From: DATATB01 sp036268995
Lineage (GTDB): Bacteria > Planctomycetota > Planctomycetia > Pirellulales > PNKZ01
Length of the DNA: 64,000 bases
Assembly: GCA_036268995.1 (NCBI GenBank)
Contig: DATATB010000058.1
Coordinates: 1 to 64,000, forward strand
Direction of reading: 5' to 3'
Shown one piece after another: positions 24,639 through 32,756 of the stretch. The stretch's first letter is position 1; every line of letters begins with the position of its first letter. The notes under the pieces are model-generated. The model made no database searches. It worked only from the letters and a program-made list of their open reading frames with translations, and was not told where the DNA came from. Made by a program: the position numbers and the translations under genes.

Positions 24639-25895
24639 CTACGGTTTTGCAACCGGGGGACTATGTTCGATCTTCGTGGGTTTTTCGCCGGCGAGTTTGG
24701 CAATTCGCTCAGCCATCGATTGTACCGCTTCGGATCCTAAATGCACGCCGCAATCCAACCGAAAATGCCGCGTCTGGCCGGCCGCTAGCTTGGGCACGCG
24801 ACCGTGCTGGCGCTCGATGCGGCGATTGAACGGAAAGCCGGTGGCCGGTTCTAAGCCGGTAACGTATCCATCGGCTCGCTCGGCCGTATTCTTCCAAATC
24901 GTCAGATAGGGAAGTTCCTCAACATTCCAGGTGAGCGAGGCCGCACGGTCGCCGGCGGCATTTTGTAACATCACGCTGGTGCGATGCTCCGCGTCGGCTC
25001 GCGGCCGGGCCAAGTACACCTGCTCGACAAAGCCCGGCGTCGGCCCGGCATACGTGGCGTAGTCGTTGATGCCTTTGGCCGCTTGCTCGTTCATCGGCGC
25101 CACGCTCTCTAGGGCTGCCACGACCTTGGCTCCCTTCTCCAGCAGCGGCGCGCCGTAGTTCACATGATAGATGAGCTGAAACTCCTGCGGCGTGCCGCCC
25201 CGATTGGTCACCGCGTCTTCAATTCGAAACGAATCCGAACCGGGCACGGTCGACAGCTCGGTGACCAGTTCCAGCTTCGGCCCGAAAAACAGCCGTTCGT
25301 GTACTACGCCGCGTAGCCGCACCCGGTGCGGTGGCCGGCGATCGATCAGCACTTCCACCAGCGAGGCGGGCGTGTTGCCGATCTTGCCGTGCAGCGTCAG
25401 GTCCATCTCGGCCTGCTCGCCCGTGTTCGTGGTGAACACGTCGCGGCCCGGATGGCCGGCAAATTCCAGCCCGCAGCGCACCATCCACTCGTTAAAGCCA
25501 TCGAGCCAACCCAGCCCGCCGCGGCTTTCCAAATCGACGAAACTGGGATGCACGACTTCCTTGACGGGCGATTGCCAGCCCAAGCGAAAACTGCCGCGCA
25601 GCACTTCCAGGATATTCATGCCGCGCGTGGGAATGACCGTGATGGCCAGCCGCCCGTTGTCGATCACGACCAGCTCGACCCCCTCCTGCTTGCCGCCATG
25701 CAACAGGCGTTTGGAGATCGACCACGGCAGATCGGCCGGCAGATCGAGATTTTCGTTGGTCACCCGGAACGACTCGGCCCGCTCGCTAGTGCGCGCATCA
25801 CTGAGCACGTAGTGCCACGCGCCATCGTCAGCCGCCTGCAGCGGAGTTACCGACAGCATGACGATGAATACAGCAAACAAAGGTCGAGTATGCAT
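24639..25895 (-). CDS. Exported DUF4432 family protein (aldose-1-epimerase-like)
   Basis: A 418-residue protein. The start at 25895 is chosen because it opens a signal peptide (RPLFAVFIVMLSVTPLQA). The rest is a galactose-mutarotase-like beta-sandwich: VELVVIDNGRLAITVIPTRG, MNILEVLRG, LTLHGKIGNTPA, QLIYHVNYGAPLLEKGAKVV and NRRIERQHGRVPKLA. DUF4432 proteins are found with sugar catabolic genes and probably bind or epimerise sugars. Its place between aroE and the PSD1-DUF1501 pair, near a sugar ABC transporter, fits a carbohydrate locus. The periplasmic location is inferred from the signal. Confidence 0.85.
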   Translation of the reverse strand: MHTRPLFAVFIVMLSVTPLQAADDGAWHYVLSDARTSERAESFRVTNENLDLPADLPWSISKRLLHGGKQEGVELVVIDNGRLAITVIPTRGMNILEVLRGSFRLGWQSPVKEVVHPSFVDLESRGGLGWLDGFNEWMVRCGLEFAGHPGRDVFTTNTGEQAEMDLTLHGKIGNTPASLVEVLIDRRPPHRVRLRGVVHERLFFGPKLELVTELSTVPGSDSFRIEDAVTNRGGTPQEFQLIYHVNYGAPLLEKGAKVVAALESVAPMNEQAAKGINDYATYAGPTPGFVEQVYLARPRADAEHRTSVMLQNAAGDRAASLTWNVEELPYLTIWKNTAERADGYVTGLEPATGFPFNRRIERQHGRVPKLAAGQTRHFRLDCGVHLGSEAVQSMAERIAKLAGEKPTKIEHSPPVAKP

Positions 25896-25913
25896 GAATA
25901 GTTCCAGCAAAAA

Positions 25914-26140
25914 TGATTTCACCACAGAGGCACAGAGAAAAAACGAAAACAATTGAACAGAAGATCGCGAAGAGCGCTAAGAAGAAGGTGAAGAAGAAAA
26001 AAAGAAGAGTGGGAAGGTCAGTCATCTTCCTTTTTCCTACTTCCTTTCCTCCTTTCTTCGCGCTCTTTGCGGTCTTCTGTTCAAATTGTCTTCGTTTCTC
26101 TCGGTGTCTCTGTGCCTCTGTGGTTCTCGTCTTCTTTTTT
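25914..26140. repeat. Long inverted repeat (ACCACAGAGGCACAGAG family)
   Basis: A left arm of about 57 bp (from ACCACAGAGGCACAGAG through GAACAGAAGATCGCGAAGAG at 25921-25976) is matched by a right arm at 26058-26123 reading CGCGCTCTTTGCGGTCTTCT then GTCTCTGTGCCTCTGTGGT. The middle is purine-rich then pyrimidine-rich and is also partly self-complementary. It fills the gap between aroE and the DUF4432 gene. Half copies occur at about 790-860, 34400-34460 and 45124-45165. Confidence 0.85.
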
Positions 26141-26147
26141 TTCTTCC

Positions 26148-27008
26148 TCACCCAGCGCCGAAAATCTCTTCCAGCCGGGCGCGCATCACGCCGGGCTCGA
26201 CGTCGATGCCGGTCCAATACTTGATGCTGATCACGCCTTGGTTGACGAGCATGCCCAGGCCGTCGATGGCTGTCAACCCGCGGGCGGCGGCTTCGCGCAC
26301 CAGCCGCGTGCGCGGCGGATTGGGGATCACGTCGGCCACGACGGTGCCCGGGGCGAGCGAATCCAAATCGAGCGGCACGCGGGCATTCACGTCGGGAAAC
26401 AGCCCGATCGACGTGGCCTGCACGACGATATCGGTGCCATTGGGAACTCGATAGTCGCCCTGCCATTGGGCAAAGCTGGCCCGGGCGGGCGTCTTGTTGG
26501 CAATCAACTCGGCCAGCTGCTGGCCGCGCTCGCGTGAGCGATTGACCACGATGATTTCGCTCACGCCGGCCAGAGCCGTTTCCACGCCGATGGCCCGAGC
26601 CGCGCCGCCAGCGCCCAGCAGCACCAACTTCTTGCCGCGGGGATCGACATGCTCGACGAGTGACAGGACAAAGCCTTTGCCGTCGGTGTTTTCGCCGATG
26701 TACTGCCCTCCGCGCCGCACGACACAGTTCACCGCGCCCATGATGGCCGCCGACTCGCCTAGGCCATCCAGATGCTGGATCACGGCCACTTTATGCGGCA
26801 GCGAGCAGTTGAACCCGGCCCAGCCCATCGCGCGGGCTCCGCGCACGGCGTCGGCAAGCTTTTCGGGCGGCACTTCGCAATTGATGTAGCGCCAATCCAG
26901 GCCGTGATGCCGATAGGCGGCCTCGATCATGGCCACCGTGGGATTTTCGGCGGCCGGCTGAGCGAACGAGCCGGTCAACTGGCTGAGGAAGTTCAACGCA
27001 TCGGTCAT
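26148..27008 (-). CDS. aroE: Shikimate dehydrogenase
   Basis: A 286-residue enzyme that reduces 3-dehydroshikimate with NADPH in aromatic amino-acid synthesis. Seen: substrate-binding GFNCSLPHKVAVIQHL (lysine of the catalytic pair), NTDGKGF, NADP loop VLLGAGGAARAI (about 127-138), NRSRERG, and the C-terminal DGLGMLVNQG with Q242-type substrate glutamine. Length is standard. The immediate 3' neighbour is the long inverted repeat, which touches the stop codon. Location beside sugar-uptake genes leaves open a related quinate/shikimate-type dehydrogenase role. Confidence 0.93.
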   Translation of the reverse strand: MTDALNFLSQLTGSFAQPAAENPTVAMIEAAYRHHGLDWRYINCEVPPEKLADAVRGARAMGWAGFNCSLPHKVAVIQHLDGLGESAAIMGAVNCVVRRGGQYIGENTDGKGFVLSLVEHVDPRGKKLVLLGAGGAARAIGVETALAGVSEIIVVNRSRERGQQLAELIANKTPARASFAQWQGDYRVPNGTDIVVQATSIGLFPDVNARVPLDLDSLAPGTVVADVIPNPPRTRLVREAAARGLTAIDGLGMLVNQGVISIKYWTGIDVEPGVMRARLEEIFGAG

Positions 27009-27085
27009 GGAAATAGTTGCTCGACAAACAGGCCGCGGGTTAAAGTGGCCGCCAATCTAGCAGGAACTCCTTCACTGGCAAGCAA

Positions 27086-28135
27086 ATGCAAAATTCTCCG
27101 TGCCGAATGCTGACTGCCGGCTTTCGACTCGCGTGCGGCGTACTCCTGGCGTTGTGGCTCACGGGCGCGTCCGGCTGTGGCCCAGCCGCCGCGAGTCCGA
27201 GCATGCGCCGCTTGTCGGAATCCGACAAATCGACCGACAAGGGCACGATCGGCCTGTCGGTGCTGACGCTCACCAATCCGTTCTTCAAAGAAATCGCCGA
27301 CGAGTTTACCCTCGCGGCCGAAAAGCAGGGCTACCGGGTTGTGGCCGTCAGCGGCGATTTTGACGTGGCCCGGCAGCAGAACCAGGTGAAGGATTTTATC
27401 GTGCGGCAGTCGGCCGCGATCGTGCTGTGCCCGTGCGACTCGCGGGCCATCGGCCCTGCCATCCGGGAAGCCGATGCGGCCGGCATTCCGGTGTTCACGG
27501 CCGATATTGCCTGCCTGGCGCCGGGCGCCAAAGTCGTGTCGCACATCGCCACCGACAACTACGGCGGCGGCAAGCAAGCGGCCGACGCCATGATCGAGGC
27601 GCTGGGGCCCGCCGGCGGCAAGGTGGTGATTCTCGATTACAAACAGGCCGAAAGCTGCCTGCTTCGAGTCAAAGGCTTCAAAGAAGTCATCGAGCGGCAC
27701 AACGCGGCCCATCCGCATGCCGCGGTACAGGTCGTTTCGGAGTTGCCCGGCGACGGCCAGAAGGACAAGGGCTACAAAGCGGCCGAAGATGCGCTGCAAG
27801 CCCATCCCGATCTGGCCGGCGTGTTCGCCATCAACGATCCGTCGGCCTTGGGCGCTCGAGCCGCGATCGAAAAGGCGAACAAGACGGCCCAAGTGAAGAT
27901 CATCGGCTTCGACGGTCAGCTCGACGGCAAGCAGGCGATCCGCGATGGCAAGATCTACGCCGATCCAATCCAGTTTCCCGACCGCATCGCCAAGCTGGCC
28001 GTCGACAGCATCGTCCGCTATTTCGACGGACAAAGCGTTCCGCCCCAGCAGTTGATCCCCACGGCCCTCTACCGGCAAGCCGACGCGAGAAGGGAAATGG
28101 GGAGTGAAAAGTGGACAGTGAAAAGTGAAAAATGA
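27086..28135 (+). CDS. Sugar ABC transporter substrate-binding lipoprotein
   Basis: A 349-residue periplasmic binding protein of the ribose/LacI-like type. A lipoprotein signal ends at LWLTGASGC; ATG 27107 is an alternative start. Family features: IGLSVLTLTNPFFKEIADEF, AIVLCPCDSRAIGPAI, GIPVFTADI, VSHIATDNYGGGKQAADAM, GVFAINDPSALGA and KIIGFDGQLDGKQAI. The final residues (about EKWTVKSEK) and TGA are encoded by the dispersed repeat at 28091-28200. ATPase and permease genes follow on the same strand, forming a complete importer. Confidence 0.93.
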   Translation: MQNSPCRMLTAGFRLACGVLLALWLTGASGCGPAAASPSMRRLSESDKSTDKGTIGLSVLTLTNPFFKEIADEFTLAAEKQGYRVVAVSGDFDVARQQNQVKDFIVRQSAAIVLCPCDSRAIGPAIREADAAGIPVFTADIACLAPGAKVVSHIATDNYGGGKQAADAMIEALGPAGGKVVILDYKQAESCLLRVKGFKEVIERHNAAHPHAAVQVVSELPGDGQKDKGYKAAEDALQAHPDLAGVFAINDPSALGARAAIEKANKTAQVKIIGFDGQLDGKQAIRDGKIYADPIQFPDRIAKLAVDSIVRYFDGQSVPPQQLIPTALYRQADARREMGSEKWTVKSEK

Positions 28136-28200
28136 CGAGCGTCCAGCCAGCGCCGCCCGGTCCCCCACTTTCCACTTTTCACTTTTCACTTTTCACTTAA
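28091..28200. repeat. GTGAAAAGTG-type inverted repeat between binding protein and ATPase genes
   Basis: The left arm (GGAGTGAAAAGTGGACAGTG and on, to 28135) and right arm (CCCACTTTCCACTTTTCACT and on, to 28200) are complementary iterations of TGAAAAG/CTTTTCA. The binding-protein stop codon lies inside the left arm. A sister copy is at 53546-53633, likewise overlapping a gene end. It could form a hairpin in the transcript between the two transporter genes. Confidence 0.88.
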
Positions 28201-28217
28201 GTCCACCATCGTTCCCC

Positions 28218-29711
28218 ATGCCGCACTCCCGTACACCTCTGCTCGAAATGCGTGGCATCCGCAAGTCGTTTCCGGGCGTGCAGGCGCTGTCGGGCATCGA
28301 TCTGGAATTGCACGCGGGCGAAGTGCTGGCGCTGCTCGGCGAAAACGGGGCGGGCAAGAGCACGCTCATCAAGACGCTCGGCGGCGCGCATCGGCCGGAC
28401 GAGGGCGGCATCTTCATCGATGGCCAGCCCTGGGCCATCGATAGCCCGGCCGAGTCGGCCCGCGCGGGCATCGCCATCATCTACCAGGAATTCAACCTGG
28501 TGCCGGCCTTGAGCGTGCGCGAGAACATCTTTCTGGGACGCGAGCAGACCCGCTGGGGCTGGGTCGACCGCCGCGATCAGCGCCGCCGTGCGCTCGAACT
28601 GCTCGGGCGGTTGGGTGCTGACATCGATCCGGACACTCCCTGCGGCCGGCTGTCGGTGGCCGGGCGGCAACTGGTGGAAATCGCCAAAGCGCTTTCGCAG
28701 AATGCCCGGGTGCTGGTCATGGACGAACCGACTGCGCCGCTGGCTCCGCCCGAGGTCGCGGCCTTGCTGCGGCTGGTGGGCGAGCTGCGCTCGCAGCAGA
28801 TCGGCATCATCTTCATCAGCCATCGACTGGACGAGATTTTCGCCATCGCCGATCGCATCACCATTCTGCGCGACGGCCGCCACGTGGCCACGTACCCGAC
28901 GCGCGATGCGACCCGGCAGCGATTGATCGAAGACATGGTCGGCCGGCCGCTGGAAGCCGAGTTTCCGGCCCGGCAAGCCTCCATCGGGCAGCCGCGGCTG
29001 GAAGTCGCCGCGCTCTCGGCCGGCCAGCGCGTGCGCGACGTGTCGTTTGCCGTCCGCTCGGGCGAGGTGCTGGGGCTCACGGGCCTGGTGGGCTCGGGCC
29101 GTACGGAGACGGCCCGGTTGATTTTTGGTGCCGATCGGCGCGATGAGGGCACGATCCGGCTCGATGGCCGCGAGCTGAACATTCGCGGTCCGCGCGATGC
29201 CATTGCCGCCGGCCTGTGCTTGTTGACCGAAGATCGGCAGCAGCAAGGGCTGGTGCTCAAGCGTTCGGTGCTGGAGAATTTCGGCCTGCCGAACTTGTCG
29301 CGTTTGTCGCGCTGGGGACTGGTGCGCGGCCGGCAAGAGCGGGCCGCTTTTGGCCGTTATGCGGAGCAGCTGCGCATCCGCGTTCGCAACTCTGGCCAGC
29401 GGGCGCGCGACTTGTCCGGCGGCAACCAGCAGAAGGTGGTGCTGGCCAAGTGGCTCGAAGCGAACTGCCACGTGCTGATTTTCGACGAACCCACGCGCGG
29501 CATCGACGTCGGGGCGAAGTACGAGATTTACCTGCTGATGAACCAACTGGCGGCCCAAGGCAAGGCGATCGTGCTCATCAGCAGCGAACTGCCCGAGGTG
29601 TTGGGCATGGCCGACCGCATCCTGGTGATGCACTCCGGCCGCATCGCCGGTGAAATTGCCGACGCCCGCGGCGCGACGCAACAACAAATCATGGAATTGG
29701 CGGTCGGATGA
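28218..29711 (+). CDS. Sugar ABC transporter ATPase, two nucleotide-binding domains
   Basis: A 497-residue RbsA/XylG-type protein. ATG 28218 is preferred; the longer frame reads through the repeat. Domain 1: Walker A GENGAGKST (about residue 37), signature region LSVAGRQLVEIAKALS, Walker B VLVMDEPTAPLAP. Domain 2: degenerate Walker A GLVGSGRTE, signature LSGGNQQKVVLAKWL, Walker B VLIFDEPTRGIDVG. The asymmetry with one weak Walker A is normal for this family. It overlaps the permease start (ATGA), so the two are translationally coupled. Confidence 0.95.
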   Translation: MPHSRTPLLEMRGIRKSFPGVQALSGIDLELHAGEVLALLGENGAGKSTLIKTLGGAHRPDEGGIFIDGQPWAIDSPAESARAGIAIIYQEFNLVPALSVRENIFLGREQTRWGWVDRRDQRRRALELLGRLGADIDPDTPCGRLSVAGRQLVEIAKALSQNARVLVMDEPTAPLAPPEVAALLRLVGELRSQQIGIIFISHRLDEIFAIADRITILRDGRHVATYPTRDATRQRLIEDMVGRPLEAEFPARQASIGQPRLEVAALSAGQRVRDVSFAVRSGEVLGLTGLVGSGRTETARLIFGADRRDEGTIRLDGRELNIRGPRDAIAAGLCLLTEDRQQQGLVLKRSVLENFGLPNLSRLSRWGLVRGRQERAAFGRYAEQLRIRVRNSGQRARDLSGGNQQKVVLAKWLEANCHVLIFDEPTRGIDVGAKYEIYLLMNQLAAQGKAIVLISSELPEVLGMADRILVMHSGRIAGEIADARGATQQQIMELAVG

Positions 29712-31078
29712 ATGTAGCGCCTGTGGAACCGGCAAGTGCGTCCGCGGCCAAGCGGCGGCGCGACTGGCTGCTGAGCGAATACGGCATGGCGCTGGTGCTG
29801 GTGGCGCTGGTCGTGTTCTTTTCGATCGTTACTTGGACTCGGCAGGGCGCCAGCGGCCCGGCCGCTGCGCGCGAGCTGGCCGGCACGATCGCCAGCGTCA
29901 GCGCCGAGGGGCACAACCGCGTCGTGATCGTCGTCCGCGACACGCCGGCCGAGCGGGCTTGGGCCGAAACGCTTCGCCGCGATCTGGTCGGCCAGGGGCT
30001 CGAAGTTGTAGCCAGCCTGGCGGGCGATCCGCAACAAGCCGGCCGCGAGTTGACGAGGCTGCTCGAGTCTGGCGCCGCGATCGATTACCTGGCGTGCAGC
30101 TCCGCGACCTTTCATTGGGGCGTCTTCGACCGGCTGGCCGCCGAGCACGCGAAACTGCGCGAGGCGACGTTGGTCGAGCCGGCCGCAGTGCGCGGATCGA
30201 GTTTTCTCACGGCCGCCAATTTGCTGAATATCGCCAACCAGGTGGCCATCATTGCCATCGTGGCCATCGGCATGACGCTGGTGATCATTACCGGCGGCAT
30301 CGATTTATCGGTCGGCAGCTTGATCGCGCTGTCCGCCGTGGTGACCACGCTGGCGGCGCGCGATCTTGCCGGCGGCACCGCCGCTTCGAACTTCGGCCTG
30401 GTGGCCTGCTCGCTGGCCGGCATCGGCTTGTGCGCCCTGGTCGGCGCATTCTCGGGCATGATGGTCGCGCGGTTCCAGGTGCCGGCGTTCATCACCACGC
30501 TGGCGATGATGGGCATTGCCAGCGGCGTGGCCTACCGCATTTCCGAGGGGCAATCGATCGACCAGGTGCCCGAGCGTTTCGTGGCGCTGGGCGGCGGCCT
30601 GGGTCCGCTCGGAGTGCCTAACGCCGTGCTGCTGATGTTCGGCTTGTACATCGCCGCTCACGTGCTGATGACGCGCAGCGTGTTCGGCCGGCACGTGTAT
30701 GCGGTGGGGGGCAATGCCGAGGCGGCGCGGCTGTCGGGCGTGCCGGTGCGGCGCGTGCTGGTGCTGGTGTATTTGCTGGGCGGCGCACTGGCCGGCTTGG
30801 GCGGCGTGGTGATGGCTTCGCAATTGAAAAGCGGCGCTCCGACCTACGGCCTGATGTACGAGCTGCACGTGATCACGGCGGTCGTCGTTGGCGGCACGTC
30901 GCTGGCCGGTGGCGAAGGCCGGATCTTCGGCACTCTGATCGGCGCCTTTATCATCGCCGTGATCCAAAACGGCATGAATCTCACCGGCATCGAAAGCTAC
31001 ACGCAAAAGATCGTGCTGGGCGCCGTGATCCTCGCCGCCGTCCTGCTCGACCGGCTCAAGCAGAACGCCCGCGGGTGA
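29708..31078 (+). CDS. Sugar ABC transporter permease with an extra soluble domain after TM1
   Basis: A 456-residue RbsC-type permease (usual length about 320-340). TM1 is residues about 27-44 (GMALVLVALVVFFSIV). The usual family sequence resumes only at about 158 (FLTAANLLNIANQVAIIAIV, then IGMTLVIITGGIDLSVGS). The intervening 110 residues are soluble and have alternating strand/helix blocks (NRVVIVVRDTP, AERAWAETLRRDLVGQGLEV, AGRELTRLLESGAAIDYLAC), reminiscent of half a periplasmic-binding fold. The rest (AVGGNAEAARLSGVPVRRVL, GGTSLAGGEGRIFGTLIGA) is canonical. A tethered binding or docking module is the simplest reading. Confidence 0.92.
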   Translation: MNVAPVEPASASAAKRRRDWLLSEYGMALVLVALVVFFSIVTWTRQGASGPAAARELAGTIASVSAEGHNRVVIVVRDTPAERAWAETLRRDLVGQGLEVVASLAGDPQQAGRELTRLLESGAAIDYLACSSATFHWGVFDRLAAEHAKLREATLVEPAAVRGSSFLTAANLLNIANQVAIIAIVAIGMTLVIITGGIDLSVGSLIALSAVVTTLAARDLAGGTAASNFGLVACSLAGIGLCALVGAFSGMMVARFQVPAFITTLAMMGIASGVAYRISEGQSIDQVPERFVALGGGLGPLGVPNAVLLMFGLYIAAHVLMTRSVFGRHVYAVGGNAEAARLSGVPVRRVLVLVYLLGGALAGLGGVVMASQLKSGAPTYGLMYELHVITAVVVGGTSLAGGEGRIFGTLIGAFIIAVIQNGMNLTGIESYTQKIVLGAVILAAVLLDRLKQNARG

Positions 31079-31376
31079 GCCGCCTTGATGCCGAATCATT
31101 TCGCTCCGCGCCCAAGCATTTCGGGGGGCAAGCGGTCGTTCGATGAGCCGGCACATACATTAGCCGGCACATGCATGTGCCGTTTCGTGTGCGCGATGCG
31201 TGCGGATCTATTTGTCGCTGACGCCGCGCCGGCCGCTCGAAAAATCGTGCGAAAATTTTTGTCCTTCAGGCTGCCGACTGGGGTTTAATACGATATGAGG
31301 TGGGGTTGGCTGGCGGATTGCGGCGGTTGGGCTGCCGGAACTCTGCCCTCCTATCAATGATTCAAGGAGACATCGC
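31079..31376. other. Intergenic region before the His-rich gene
   Basis: No gene is seen in these 298 bases. There is a short direct repeat of CCGGCACATA/CCGGCACATG type near 31150-31180 and an A/T-rich patch (GTGCGAAAATTTTTGTCCTT, about 31248-31267) that could hold the promoter. ATTCAAGGAGACATCGC just before ATG 31377 provides a good Shine-Dalgarno. Confidence 0.45.
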
Positions 31377-32618
31377 ATGCCGCGGGTTTTGTGGATGGTG
31401 GCCTTGGCCACGGCGCTGGTCGCTGGCCGGCCGAGTCTGGTTCAAGCGGCCGCTGGTGACGACGACTCGAGCAAGCGCGAAGTGCAGAAGCTCGAGAACC
31501 AATTGGAGCAGTTGCAGGCACAAATCCGCCACCTGGAATCGCGGCTAGCAAAGGCAGCCGCGCCGATCCCCGAGGTTCGCACGGCCGATGAGCAGTCGAA
31601 ACCGCCAGCCGGCGAGCGCGACCGCAAAGGGCCGCCGCCTCCTCCGCCCGGCGATCGTGGCCCCCGCGACGCCGGTCCGCGTGATGGCGGTCACCGCGAT
31701 CATGACCGCCCCGATCGAAAGCCCGACGGCGGCCCGCGGCACGATGGGCATCACGCAGGCGAAGGCCATCATCCTCCGCCGCCGGGTGGCCCGGGACATT
31801 TCTTCGATCCCGAGCGGATGCGCGAGATGCGCGAAATCGTGGAGCGCGTCGTCGGCGCCGAAAAAGCCCGTGAGTTGCACGCCGCGTTTATGAAGTACTT
31901 TGCCAGCCACGGCCGCGGCCCGTTTGGCGGCCCCGGGCATCACCCGATGGCCGGTGGACCCGAAGCCCGCGGCCCGCATGGCCACGGACACGAGATGCAC
32001 GCCCACGGGGGTCACGACTCGCACGCCCGCGGCGAGCACGAAGGTCATTGCCCCTTCTGCCAGATGGAGCACCGCGGCCATCACGGTGAGGGCCATCACG
32101 GTCACCACGGCGAGCACTTCGCTGCTCAGGGTGGTCATGGCCATCATGGCAGTGCTCATCATGGCGAAGGCCATCACGGCCACCACGGTGAAGGTCATCA
32201 CGGCGAGCATTTCGCCGCTCACGGTGGTCACGATCATCACGGTGAAGGCCATCACGGCCACGGCCATCACGGTGAGTATGCGTCGTGGCATGGCGGTCAC
32301 GGCCATCATCGGCAGCACCATCATGGCATGCACGGGCACCACGGTGAGAGCATGTACGCCAGTTGGCATGGATCGGAAGGCCACCACGGCGAGCATCACG
32401 CCCAACGCGGCCATGATGGCGACGGGCATCATGCAGACGGCCATCACGAGGATGGACATCATGAGCACGGCCATCATGACGGACATCACGACGGCCATGG
32501 CCATCACAGCGCCGAAGAAGGCCATCATTCGCACGGTGGCGACCACGGCGACATCGAAAAGAAGCTGGATCAGATTCTCCGCGACGTCGAGGCCATCCGC
32601 CGTTCGATGAGGGATTGA
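31377..32618 (+). CDS. Exported histidine-rich protein, probable metal binding
   Basis: A 413-residue protein with a strong Shine-Dalgarno (AAGGAGA). Layout: signal peptide (MVALATALVAGRPSLVQA), a coiled coil (VQKLENQLEQLQAQIRHLES, about 37-56), a Pro/Arg/Asp-rich linker, and a helical segment (about 140-180, MREMREIVERVVGAEKAREL). From about 180 to 390 comes a repetitive region in which roughly a third of residues are His, with units such as GHHGEGHHGHHGEH and AAHGGHDHHGEG. One Cys pair, HCPFCQMEH, starts the repeat region. It ends in a second amphipathic helix (IEKKLDQILRDVEAIRRSM). His content suggests Zn/Ni/Cu/Fe binding or storage; no known family is recognised. Confidence 0.85.
   Translation: MPRVLWMVALATALVAGRPSLVQAAAGDDDSSKREVQKLENQLEQLQAQIRHLESRLAKAAAPIPEVRTADEQSKPPAGERDRKGPPPPPPGDRGPRDAGPRDGGHRDHDRPDRKPDGGPRHDGHHAGEGHHPPPPGGPGHFFDPERMREMREIVERVVGAEKARELHAAFMKYFASHGRGPFGGPGHHPMAGGPEARGPHGHGHEMHAHGGHDSHARGEHEGHCPFCQMEHRGHHGEGHHGHHGEHFAAQGGHGHHGSAHHGEGHHGHHGEGHHGEHFAAHGGHDHHGEGHHGHGHHGEYASWHGGHGHHRQHHHGMHGHHGESMYASWHGSEGHHGEHHAQRGHDGDGHHADGHHEDGHHEHGHHDGHHDGHGHHSAEEGHHSHGGDHGDIEKKLDQILRDVEAIRRSMRD
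32060..32540 (+). repeat. Degenerate tandem repeats inside the His-rich gene
   Basis: Units of 9-18 bp built on GGCCATCACGGT/GGCCACCACGGT repeat many times with wobble changes, and a longer block (GAGCACTTCGCTGCTCAGGG vs GAGCATTTCGCCGCTCACGG) is itself duplicated. Growth by slippage and unequal recombination is likely. Confidence 0.85.
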
Positions 32619-32756
32619 AACCGCGCCCACGCGCAATTTTCACGGGGTCGGCCGCTCGAGAGCAAACGCCGCAAGCGTTCTCTCACGCGGCCGGCCCCGC
32701 CTTTGTTTGGTTCTTGATACCATTGTTCCGCCGTCGCACCATTGAGAAACTCGAGC

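Noticed and set aside
28218..29711. Loss of function in the ABC ATPase because of the weak second Walker A
   Set aside because: A degenerate second Walker A (GLVGSGRTE) is normal for RbsA-type proteins.
32060..32540. Possible CRISPR-like array of short repeats
   Set aside because: Units are 9-18 bp, in frame, without unique spacers, and encode the His-rich repeats.
31545..32636. Minus-strand frame rich in Met/Val/Ala opposite the His-rich gene
   Set aside because: It arises from reverse reading of the GGCCATCACGGT tandem repeats. The sense strand has the signal peptide and Shine-Dalgarno.
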